From assembly GCA_023410445.1 (NCBI GenBank), contig JAEYPT010000003.1:120339-184338 (forward strand): a DNA stretch of 64,000 nucleotides. The letters run 5' to 3'. Within the stretch, counting starts at the first letter, position 1, and every line of letters starts with the position of its first letter. Source of the DNA: Bacillota bacterium. Lineage in GTDB: Bacteria > Bacillota > Clostridia > Oscillospirales > Acutalibacteraceae. The position numbers and the translations under genes are program-made. Positions 57,564 through 64,000 of the stretch are shown here, one piece after another. A model generated the notes under the pieces. It made no database searches, was not told the DNA's origin, and saw nothing but the letters and a program-made list of their open reading frames with translations.

Positions 57564-59345
57564 GTGTCCTATGAGCTGAAACGGGAAGATATTTTCGGTC
57601 TGGTTTCCAAATTGGGTGGGGAGACGCATGTGAAGGGCGATGAACTGTTTTTCCGGTGGTGTCCGTACTGCGGCGGTGACGGGCATGACCGGGATACGTT
57701 CAGCGTCAACCTCAGAACCGGGATGTTCAAGTGTTTTCGGGCAAGCTGCGGCAGGCAGGGGCATTTCGTTCAGATGGCGAAGGATTTCGGCTATCCGCTG
57801 GATTTTGAGCAGAATATGGGAAAGAAAATCTATCGCTCTCTGCCCCAGCAGAAGATTGAAGTTCGGAACAAAGCGGTCGAGTACATGGCGAACCGGGGAA
57901 TCAGCCGGGAGACGGTGGAACGCTACCGAATCACGACCCGAAGGGACAACGACAATATTCTGGTTTTCCCGTTCTACGATGCCGAGGGGATTCTCCAGTT
58001 CGTCAAATACCGCAAAACGGATTTTGACTGTGCAAGGGATAAAAACAAGGAATGGTGCGAAGCTGACACCAAGCCGATTCTGTTTGGGATGGACCGGTGT
58101 GTGGATTTTGAAACACTGGTCATTACGGAAGGCCAGATTGACAGCCTGTCTCTGGCGGAGTGCGGAATCAGGAACGCGGTGTCTGTTCCGACCGGGGCAC
58201 TCGGCTTCACATGGCTGGATACCTGCTGGGATTGGATTACAAAATTCAGCGAGGTTGTCGTTTTCGGGGACCATGAAAAAGGGAAGATCACGCTGGTGGA
58301 CGAACTGTCTAAACGGCTCCCGATGCCGGTTCGGGTCGTGCAGGCCAAGGACTATTTCGGCGAAAAGGACGCAAACGACATTCTCCGGAAATACGGCAAA
58401 GAAGTGATTATCAGCGCCGTTCAGAACGCGAAAATTCAACCGGTCAGCCATATCCGGGAGCTGGCGGACGTCAAGTCCGTTGACATTTACAATCTGGAAC
58501 GGATTTTTACTGGAATCAACGAAATCGACCGGGTGATCGGCGGGATGTATTTTGGGCAGGTGATTCTTCTGACTGGCAAGCGCGGCGAGGGCAAAAGCAC
58601 CTTCATGTCGCAGCTGATTGTGGAAGCTCTGGAACAGGGATATAAGACACTGGCGTATTCCGGCGAGCTGACCGACTACCATTTCAAGCGCTGGCTGGAT
58701 TTGCAGGCGGCAGGCCCGAAGAATATCACGGCAAACGTCAACCGCTTTGGCGAGGAAACCTATTTCCTCACGAATCCGGTGGAAGAGCGAATCAGCAACT
58801 GGTATCGCGGCAAGGCCTACCTTTACGACAACAACTGCATCGACGAAGGGGACGAATTCGAAAGTCTGGCGGAAACGGTGGAGCTGGCGGTCTGCCGGTA
58901 CGGAATCCGGTTCGTGTGCATCGACAACCTCATGACCGCTCTGGACGTCGACCTGAAAGACGACCTCTATCACGCGCAGTCCAAGTTCATCAAAAAACTC
59001 AAGCAGATCGCGGTAAAATACAACATTGTTGTGCTGATCGTGGCGCATCCCAGAAAAACGGTGTCACGGCTGGAAAACGACGATGTCTCCGGCTCGTCCG
59101 ATATTACGAATCGTGTAGATGTGGTGATGGCTTACACCCGAAGCGCCGATACGGATTGCGACAGCAGGCTTGCTATCCTGAAAAACCGTTTAACCGGTAG
59201 GCTGACCGCGAAGGGCGAAGAAATCCGGTTGTTCTACAGCAACTCCACAAAGCGGATTTCCAGCCTTTCCAGCAGCGACAAGGCATACGGATGGGAATCC
59301 GAGCAGGCGCAGATTGAATCCGGCCTGTTGGATTTGCCGTTTTAG
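57564..59345 (+). CDS. Fused DNA primase-helicase (T7 gp4-like)
   Basis: The 593-residue protein has an N-terminal CHC2-like zinc finger (Cys33, Cys36, Cys57, Cys62), a TOPRIM primase domain (LVITEGQIDSLSLAEC, Glu189) and a DnaB-type helicase with Walker A GKRGEGKST at 338-346 and a HP-rich IVAHPRKT. It synthesises primers and unwinds phage DNA. It ends GLLDLPF, similar to the DUF669 tail. GTG 57564 follows GAGGAG. Confidence 0.93.
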   Translation: MSYELKREDIFGLVSKLGGETHVKGDELFFRWCPYCGGDGHDRDTFSVNLRTGMFKCFRASCGRQGHFVQMAKDFGYPLDFEQNMGKKIYRSLPQQKIEVRNKAVEYMANRGISRETVERYRITTRRDNDNILVFPFYDAEGILQFVKYRKTDFDCARDKNKEWCEADTKPILFGMDRCVDFETLVITEGQIDSLSLAECGIRNAVSVPTGALGFTWLDTCWDWITKFSEVVVFGDHEKGKITLVDELSKRLPMPVRVVQAKDYFGEKDANDILRKYGKEVIISAVQNAKIQPVSHIRELADVKSVDIYNLERIFTGINEIDRVIGGMYFGQVILLTGKRGEGKSTFMSQLIVEALEQGYKTLAYSGELTDYHFKRWLDLQAAGPKNITANVNRFGEETYFLTNPVEERISNWYRGKAYLYDNNCIDEGDEFESLAETVELAVCRYGIRFVCIDNLMTALDVDLKDDLYHAQSKFIKKLKQIAVKYNIVVLIVAHPRKTVSRLENDDVSGSSDITNRVDVVMAYTRSADTDCDSRLAILKNRLTGRLTAKGEEIRLFYSNSTKRISSLSSSDKAYGWESEQAQIESGLLDLPF

Positions 59346-59354
59346 TGAGGAAAT

Positions 59355-59690
59355 ATGATTGCATTTGAAGAAATAGAAAAGCTGGCTTACCTGAACCAGC
59401 CGCTGCCGAGATTCGCTTCTTTGCCGGAACAGTTCGCGTATCAGTGTATGCGATCGCTGTACGGCGATTATCGGAAACGCTTTATCGGGAAAGATCAGGC
59501 CAAAACCGAGCGCGATCGGATTAGGCTGGCTTATGAAAACGCACAAACCGAGGAAATCAGAGTTCTGGATACTTACAAGCGTACAAACGAAATCAACGTC
59601 AAGCTCGCCGGGCTCAGCAGACTGGTGGAAACAGGAGGCTGTGAGCGATGTAAAACAATCCTGCGAATATGGGATGGGAGAATAAAATGA
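59355..59690 (+). CDS. Conserved phage protein of unknown function
   Basis: The 111-residue helical protein (IAFEEIEKLAYLNQPLPRFASLPEQFAYQCM) ends with GGCERCKTILRIWDGRIK. Such proteins often follow the phage primase-helicase, but I do not know their function. Its stop overlaps the next gene's ATG (ATGA at 59687-59690). Confidence 0.72.
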   Translation: MIAFEEIEKLAYLNQPLPRFASLPEQFAYQCMRSLYGDYRKRFIGKDQAKTERDRIRLAYENAQTEEIRVLDTYKRTNEINVKLAGLSRLVETGGCERCKTILRIWDGRIK

Positions 59691-60103
59691 CGCGCGAAGA
59701 GAAAATAGAATTTCTGAGCCGATACAAAGAAATCGACGGTGAAATCAACCGGCTGTGCGAGGAGCTCTCCGTCTGGCGGGCAAGGGTGACGAAGATCACT
59801 CCTACCTACAGCGCTCTGCCGAAGGGCGGACAGCAGGACGACAGGCTCCAGTCGGCGATTGAAAAGATTGTGGAACTGGAGGAACAGATCAATGCCGAAA
59901 TCGACACCTTGCAGGAAGCCAGAAAAGAAATCACTCGGGCGGTTTGCACGGTACGGGACAGCAACCTGCGTAAACTTCTGGTGCTGAGATACCTGAACCG
60001 GAAGGAAGATTTGACATGGGAACAGATTGCAAGCAGAATGAATTATGCTCCCAGACAAATTTTTCGTTTACATACGCAAGCATTGGAGAGCATAAAGCGA
60101 TAA
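59687..60103 (+). CDS. Sigma-70 region 4-like phage late transcription regulator (DUF1492/ArpU-like)
   Basis: The 138-residue protein has an N-terminal coiled coil (1-85) and a C-terminal region 4-like HTH (LVLRYLNRKEDLTWEQIASRMNYAPRQIFRLHTQALESI). Members of this group activate late phage transcription. GGGAG precedes ATG 59687. It ends the early/replication block, just before the inserted cassette. Confidence 0.85.
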   Translation: MTREEKIEFLSRYKEIDGEINRLCEELSVWRARVTKITPTYSALPKGGQQDDRLQSAIEKIVELEEQINAEIDTLQEARKEITRAVCTVRDSNLRKLLVLRYLNRKEDLTWEQIASRMNYAPRQIFRLHTQALESIKR

Positions 60104-60110
60104 AATGGAA

Positions 60111-60161
60111 TGACAAGTATATAATAAATTATGTCTTGCGTACTTGACATTATGACAAGTA
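60111..60161. promoter_or_regulatory. Operator array of TGACAAGTA sites
   Basis: TGACAAGTA occurs at 60111-60119 and again at 60153-60161, 42 bases apart. An inverted copy, TACTTGACA, lies at 60141-60149. The last two form a 21-base near-palindrome (18 of 21 matching) covering the -35 of the cassette promoter. This is good evidence for a repressor site. Confidence 0.65.
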
Positions 60162-60172
60162 AGGAGTATACT
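60144..60172 (+). promoter_or_regulatory. Promoter of the membrane-protein/HTH cassette
   Basis: Perfect TTGACA (60144-60149), 17 bases, TATACT (60167-60172), 30 nt upstream of the first gene. The operator palindrome overlaps it. Confidence 0.75.
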
Positions 60173-60201
60173 CGGTTCATCTTATGAAAGGGGATCTTTG
60201 T

Positions 60202-60513
60202 ATGACCCGCGATGAAATTTTAATGCGAAATAAAGCCAGCAACCCTAAAGATGAAGGCAAGGCATATGTTGAGGATAAGGCTAGACGATATGGTGAAATA
60301 GGCTTGTGCATTGTTTTTGCTTTGCTGATTATTTACAACTTTTTTAAAGGAAAATCAACATATGACCTTTTAGCAATATTCTGGGGATATTTAGGCATGA
60401 ACTATTTTTACAAATACAAAGCTAACAAAACGAAGGGAACTTTAGTAACAGCTATTTGCGGTATTGTTGCTGCAGTATGTTTTTTATTAGTGTATGTGCT
60501 TCAGACATGGTAA
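60202..60513 (+). CDS. Small membrane protein (DUF6442-like), moron cassette
   Basis: The 103-residue protein has a charged N-terminal helix (MTRDEILMRNKASNPKDEGKAY) and three hydrophobic helices (LCIVFALLIIYNF, AIFWGYLGMNYFY, AICGIVAAVCFLLVYVL). Proteins of this layout frequently precede small Xre regulators in Firmicutes. The function is unknown. ATG 60202 follows GAAAGGGG. Its base composition is more AT-rich than the phage genes around it. Confidence 0.75.
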   Translation: MTRDEILMRNKASNPKDEGKAYVEDKARRYGEIGLCIVFALLIIYNFFKGKSTYDLLAIFWGYLGMNYFYKYKANKTKGTLVTAICGIVAAVCFLLVYVLQTW

Positions 60514-60519
60514 TGAAAT

Positions 60520-60732
60520 ATGGAAAATGAATTGCAGTTCAACAACCGTATTCGGATGTGGCGTGCGGAAAAACGAATTTCGCAGGGTGATTTGGCTGAA
60601 ATGGTAGGCACTTCCCGGCAAACCATCAGCTCAATTGAAAACTTACAATTCTGTCCCAGCGCAAAACTGGCTTTGCTGATTTGTATTGCCCTCGATAAAA
60701 AATTTGAAGATGTTTTTTATTTTGACGAATAG
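60520..60732 (+). CDS. Small Xre-family regulator paired with membrane protein
   Basis: The 70-residue protein is almost entirely an HTH domain (NRIRMWRAEKRISQGDLAEMVGTSRQTISSIENLQFCPSAKLALLI) with the short end DKKFEDVFYFDE. It is six bases downstream of the membrane-protein gene and probably acts on the TGACAAGTA operators, as autoregulation is common in such pairs. No dedicated ribosome site is strong, so coupling with the upstream gene is likely. Confidence 0.88.
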   Translation: MENELQFNNRIRMWRAEKRISQGDLAEMVGTSRQTISSIENLQFCPSAKLALLICIALDKKFEDVFYFDE

Positions 60733-60797
60733 CCCATGACGGCATGGAATGTCACACTGCACCTGTGATATCATTACAATAGAAATTTTATAGAGAT

Positions 60798-60830
60798 ACG
60801 CTCCGACTGAAAAGTCCGGGGCGTTTTTGT
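60798..60830 (+). terminator. Terminator of the membrane-protein/HTH cassette
   Basis: ACGCTCCGACT (60798-60808) pairs with AGTCCGGGGCGT (60813-60824) and is followed by TTTTTG. With the upstream promoter it frames the cassette as an independent unit. Confidence 0.8.
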
Positions 60831-60846
60831 TTGCCTTGAGGTGCAT

Positions 60847-61098
60847 ATGGAAAACAACTTCTATCACAGTCAGCGTTGGCGAACCGTGCGCAGGAAAGCC
60901 CTTCGCCGCGACAAATTCCTCTGCGTGGAATGCACTCGCTATGGAAAGAAAACACCGGCTACCGTCGTCCATCACATCAAGGAGCGGTCGGCTTATCCGG
61001 AGCTGGAATACGAGCTCGGCAATCTGGAAAGCCTGTGCGAAGCGTGCCATAACAAGAAGCACCCGGAAAAAGGCAGAAAAGTAAAAGGGAGATACTGA
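60847..61098 (+). CDS. HNH endonuclease (phage packaging-type)
   Basis: The 83-residue protein has the HNH zinc/active-site layout: FLCVECTRYG, VVHHIKERS and LCEACHNKKHP, i.e. two CxxC pairs flanking HH and the final His. Such small HNH enzymes sit just before terminase genes in many Firmicutes phages and assist packaging. ATG 60847 follows TTGAGG. The expected terminase does not follow directly; a reverse-strand gene and a methyltransferase intervene. Confidence 0.9.
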   Translation: MENNFYHSQRWRTVRRKALRRDKFLCVECTRYGKKTPATVVHHIKERSAYPELEYELGNLESLCEACHNKKHPEKGRKVKGRY

Positions 61099-61179
61099 CC
61101 ATCCCCCCCCACCTTTGCATGGACTATTGGTAAAATTTATGCAACGGGGTTAGGCGGCACTTCCAATAGAGCGGCTATT

Positions 61180-62235
61180 TCAAGAAAAGGGGGTTCGAGG
61201 TTGCAGATTTACTGGATATAAAGATAAATCATACCAGCCAATACCTAAAGCCCCTTCATATACAATGATATAAACCTTTTCGCCAACTTCGATTTTTTTA
61301 TAAGTATCCCGATCTATCTGGATTTCAGTATTCTCTTGTTTACCAGGCCATGGAGTAACCGTTGCATAGCATGTCTGGGATTTTCCGCCGGATACATTTT
61401 TATCGGTTACAGTTTCAATGTACTGCTTAGGAGTGTGAAAATCGTATTCTCGGTTCACATTGCAGACGGCACCGAATGAAAATATCGCAATACAGACGAT
61501 AAAGCCCAGTACGACCGTAATTTTTTCTTTATATTCCTGATTAAAAACAAGAAACAGAATAATCCAGATGGAAGCAAATATTCCTGAGTATAGCCAGACT
61601 AAGCGGCTGTACTGCTGGTTATTAATTGTCCAGATGCACATAAACAACCCTGACATCAGAAGTGCGTCAGCAGTTGGTGAAAGCTCTCCTTTGTTATGCG
61701 CACCAAAAAAGGTACTTCCCGAATACAGAAAACAACGAATTATTGCCAGTAAAGGAATCAGTATTAAAAGACCTAAAGAAACGATTCCGACATGTGGGAC
61801 AAGCCACGTTAATAAAAGGCTAAAATAGCTGAGTGTTTTGTATAATTCAGATTGCCTGTCGTATTCGGCTCTATTCTGCTTATAACGTCTGTGAGATGAG
61901 AAGTGCGGCAGCAACCAGTCCCGAAGTCCACTTTTATCGGAGCATACGGTATATGCAATACCGGCAACCAACAACAGGATAGAAAACCATCGAGATGGCA
62001 TTATCCAAGAGGCAGCCGTTATTGCAATTGCAAGAGAAACCACGATTGCAATTGAGGGTGAGATAATAAATGCAAGAGAAAAAGTTGCTAATATAATTAA
62101 ACCTATCGTTAAAAAGACAGAAAGTGATTGATGCAACAGAATCAATGTTATGCCTGAAGCTAATGCTCCAAGAACTCCTGTAATAATACGCCAAACAGGA
62201 AAAACGGTTGAAACTTTTTTACGCTTCATGTTCAT
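61180..62235 (-). CDS. Multi-pass membrane protein on the opposite strand of the prophage (moron candidate)
   Basis: I do not recognise this 351-residue protein. It has about eight hydrophobic helices in two groups (22-105 and 135-265) separated by a basic, His/Arg-rich loop (LLPHFSSHRRYKQNRAEYD). A C-terminal soluble domain (270-351) lies outside the membrane helices and includes KVYIIVYEGALGIGWYDLSLYPVN. It is AT-rich and the only minus-strand gene inside the rightward operon. It has a consensus promoter of its own and GGAG before ATG 62235. A lysogenic function such as superinfection exclusion is possible but unproven. Confidence 0.75.
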   Translation of the reverse strand: MNMKRKKVSTVFPVWRIITGVLGALASGITLILLHQSLSVFLTIGLIILATFSLAFIISPSIAIVVSLAIAITAASWIMPSRWFSILLLVAGIAYTVCSDKSGLRDWLLPHFSSHRRYKQNRAEYDRQSELYKTLSYFSLLLTWLVPHVGIVSLGLLILIPLLAIIRCFLYSGSTFFGAHNKGELSPTADALLMSGLFMCIWTINNQQYSRLVWLYSGIFASIWIILFLVFNQEYKEKITVVLGFIVCIAIFSFGAVCNVNREYDFHTPKQYIETVTDKNVSGGKSQTCYATVTPWPGKQENTEIQIDRDTYKKIEVGEKVYIIVYEGALGIGWYDLSLYPVNLQPRTPFS

Positions 62236-62266
62236 TTATCATTCTCCACATTGTGTAGATATTGGA

Positions 62267-62295
62267 ATTATATGATTGATTTAGAACATTGTCAA
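62267..62295 (-). promoter_or_regulatory. Consensus promoter of the reverse-strand membrane gene
   Basis: Minus-strand TTGACA (62290-62295) and TATAAT (62267-62272), both perfect, with a 17-base spacer. It is 32 nt upstream of the start codon. Confidence 0.85.
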
Positions 62296-62324
62296 TGGCA
62301 GTTGCAAGTAGCTAGGGGGTAAAT

Positions 62325-63506
62325 ATGGAGATTACTCTGCGGAAAACAGATGAACTGATCCCTTACATAAACAACCCGCGTAACAACAAAAACGCGGTGG
62401 ATAAAGTAGCCTCTTCCATCAAAGAGTTCGGGTTCAAGGTGCCAGTCATCATCGACCGAGGGAATGTGATCGTAACCGGCCACACCCGCCTGTTGGCTGC
62501 ACAGAAACTGGGGATTGCGGAAATCCCGTGCATCCTTGCCGACGACCTGACACCGGCGCAGATCAAGGCGTTCCGCATCGCAGACAATAAGGTTTCCGAG
62601 TTTTCCGAATGGGACGAAGAAATGCTGAAAACGGAATTTGAAGAGCTGGGCGAACTGGATTTTGACCTGAGCCTGACCGGGTTCGGCGACGATGAAATCG
62701 GCACGCTACTAGGTCTGGATGAAAAAAGCTCCGCAAAGGAAGACGATTACGACGTGGTGCTTCCCGAGGAACCGAAGGCGAAGCCCGGCGACATCTATCA
62801 GCTCGGCAGGCACCGGCTGATGTGCGGCGACAGCACAAAACCGGAGAATGTGGAACAGCTCATGGACGACAGAAAGGCCGACCTCTTTCTGACGGACCCA
62901 CCGTATAACGTCGACTACGAGGGCAAAACGAAGGACAGCTTGAAAATCCAGAACGATTCCATGGTGGACGAAGTGTTCCGCAAATTTCTGGTGGACGCTT
63001 TTTCCGCCGCCGACAGCGTGATGAAACAGGGCGCGGTCTTTTATATCTGGCACGCGGATTCCGAGGGGTACAATTTCCGAGGTGCCTGCCATGAGCTTGA
63101 CTGGAAAGTCCGGCAGTGCCTGATCTGGAACAAAAGCTGCATGGTCATGGGTCGGCAGGATTACCAATGGAAGCACGAACCGTGTCTTTATGGCTGGAAG
63201 CCCGGTGCTTCTCATCTGTGGGCGAGCGACCGGACGCAGACCACCGTGCTGAATTTTGACAAACCGAGCAGAAATAAAGAGCATCCGACCATGAAACCGA
63301 TTGCCCTTTTCGATTACCAGATTCAGAATAACACCAAATCCGAGGATATTGTGCTGGATACGTTCGCCGGGAGCGGCACGACCATCATGGCCTGCGAGCA
63401 GAACGGGCGCTGTGCCTACTGTATGGAACTCGATCCGAAGTACATCGACGTCATCATTGACCGATGGGAGAAATTTACCGGAGAAAAAGCGGTAAAAATT
63501 AGTTAG
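62325..63506 (+). CDS. ParB-N domain fused to beta-class DNA methyltransferase
   Basis: Residues 1-130 form a ParB/Sulfiredoxin-like domain (NPRNNKNAVDKVASSIKEFGF, VTGHTRLLAAQKLGI, RIADNKVSEFSEWD). The rest is an N6/N4 methyltransferase with DPPY at 191-194 and FAGSGTT at 347-353. Such fusions are frequent in phages and probably modify phage DNA against host restriction. AGGGGG precedes ATG 62325. No cognate endonuclease is visible. Confidence 0.93.
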   Translation: MEITLRKTDELIPYINNPRNNKNAVDKVASSIKEFGFKVPVIIDRGNVIVTGHTRLLAAQKLGIAEIPCILADDLTPAQIKAFRIADNKVSEFSEWDEEMLKTEFEELGELDFDLSLTGFGDDEIGTLLGLDEKSSAKEDDYDVVLPEEPKAKPGDIYQLGRHRLMCGDSTKPENVEQLMDDRKADLFLTDPPYNVDYEGKTKDSLKIQNDSMVDEVFRKFLVDAFSAADSVMKQGAVFYIWHADSEGYNFRGACHELDWKVRQCLIWNKSCMVMGRQDYQWKHEPCLYGWKPGASHLWASDRTQTTVLNFDKPSRNKEHPTMKPIALFDYQIQNNTKSEDIVLDTFAGSGTTIMACEQNGRCAYCMELDPKYIDVIIDRWEKFTGEKAVKIS

Positions 63507-63578
63507 CTATCGGTTGCCAATCATAATGCTTGGACAAAGAAAATATAATTGCAGTAAATCTTGATTGGTGATGGTATT

Positions 63579-63731
63579 GTGAAATATAAAATTGTGTGGA
63601 TGGTCCTTCTGGCTGTTTTTGTAGTTCTTCTACTGATTTTCCTACTGATATATTTAAATTGGACATTGCCGGGTAGATCGGAGGGACACGGCTATTCAAC
63701 AAATTTGGTTTCAACCCAATTGGTGAACTGA
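63579..63731 (+). CDS. Candidate 50-residue single-pass membrane protein
   Basis: A GTG frame of 50 codons encodes MKYKIVWMVLLAVFVVLLLIFLL..., one strong membrane helix (about 5-27) and a short polar C-terminus. The ribosome site is weak (GGTGATGG). A terminator follows immediately, supporting a real unit. It lies in the gap between the methyltransferase and amidoligase genes and is AT-rich like the other inserts. Confidence 0.5.
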   Translation: MKYKIVWMVLLAVFVVLLLIFLLIYLNWTLPGRSEGHGYSTNLVSTQLVN

Positions 63732-63740
63732 ATACAAATA

Positions 63741-63783
63741 TAGAACATTCTTTTCCTTACGGATTAGAGTGTTCTATTTTTCT
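63741..63783 (+). terminator. Terminator before the amidoligase gene
   Basis: TAGAACATTCT (63741-63751) pairs with AGAGTGTTCTA (63766-63776) with one G-T pair and is followed by TTTTTCT. Confidence 0.75.
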
Positions 63784-63873
63784 ATAAACCTGAAAGAAAT
63801 CCGTTGACTTTCAGTGCGTTCAGAGTGATGAATGTGTCACCGAAGAAACACACTTGAAAGGCAGGAACCGAAC

Positions 63874-64000
63874 ATGTTCAGCACAGGATTTGGCATTGAA
63901 ATTGAATTCACCGGAATCACAAGGGCGCAGGCCGCACAGGCAACCGCAGGGTATCTGGTCGGCAGCGTGGAAAGCAGCGGCGACTACTACAATACGCAGA
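63874..64000 (+). CDS. Putative amidoligase family protein (5' part, runs off window)
   Basis: The first 42 codons read MFSTGFGIEIEFTGITRAQAA..., matching the start of the phage amidoligase family (COOH-NH2 ligase fold), where the early Glu residues in GIEIEFTG bind metal/ATP. AGGCAGGAA precedes the ATG. Only the N-terminus is visible, so catalytic completeness cannot be judged. It is the first gene after a terminator, hence probably a new transcription unit. Confidence 0.78.
   Translation, partial: MFSTGFGIEIEFTGITRAQAAQATAGYLVGSVESSGDYYNTQ

Noticed and set aside
57354..59048. 564-codon open frame on the minus strand
   Set aside because: It lies entirely antisense to the primase-helicase, whose motifs are unmistakable. 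The antisense product has no recognisable domain and no ribosome site.
60104..60201. CRISPR-like repeats (TGACAAGTA copies)
   Set aside because: Only three short copies in mixed orientation, overlapping a promoter. This is an operator arrangement; no array or cas genes occur in the window.

Overview
The window looks like a chromosome segment of an endospore-forming, flagellated member of the Clostridia, most likely the Oscillospiraceae/Ruminococcaceae. This is inferred from gene content, not from a database search. The support is a CwlJ-GerQ germination pair, CotF-type coat proteins, MotA/MotB, two T-box leaders, HemZ, IreB, a SepF-YlmH-DivIVA block, and a nearly balanced base composition with many TTG starts behind strong Shine-Dalgarno sequences.

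Layout. Positions 1-9.1 kb hold motBA, a MIF-like tautomerase, YqeY, cwlJ-gerQ, a T-box-controlled aminotransferase, a small coiled-coil protein behind a perfect palindrome, and a HAD phosphatase translationally coupled to an orphan DNA methyltransferase. Positions 9.1-22 kb are mostly minus strand: a zinc-ribbon protein; the run recJ-rel-MBL hydrolase-hemZ-uridine kinase; coat proteins; a lone MazF toxin; a membrane HTH regulator; and an AcpS-NnrD fusion. At 22-26.5 kb are a Phe T-box, pheST, ireB and an unknown small protein.

From 51.2 kb down to 27 kb almost everything is on the minus strand. In order of transcription it comprises a glycosyltransferase, miaB, ylbF, mutS, GNAT, mutL, an HlyD-like protein, yggS, sepF, ylmH, divIVA, ileS, lspA, rluD, comEA, nfeD and an SPFH protein. 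A tiny 25-codon transcription unit follows, then purE-purM-purN/purO-AICAR transformylase-purD. The usual bifunctional PurH is replaced here by a stand-alone transformylase and a PurO-type cyclohydrolase joined in frame to PurN.

A tRNA-Ala(GGC) at 51,483-51,558 is followed by a prophage that runs off the right edge. It carries a tyrosine integrase, ImmA/IrrE peptidase and Xre repressor. A divergent early operon follows: an excisionase-like protein, small zinc proteins, a Sak4-like ATPase, a DUF669 protein, an ERCC4 nuclease, a DnaD-like protein and a primase-helicase. After these come a sigma-like late regulator, HNH endonuclease, ParB-methyltransferase and the start of an amidoligase. Two AT-rich inserts with their own promoters interrupt it: a membrane-protein/HTH cassette and a reverse-strand membrane protein. 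These are the best candidates here for undescribed lysogeny-expressed functions.
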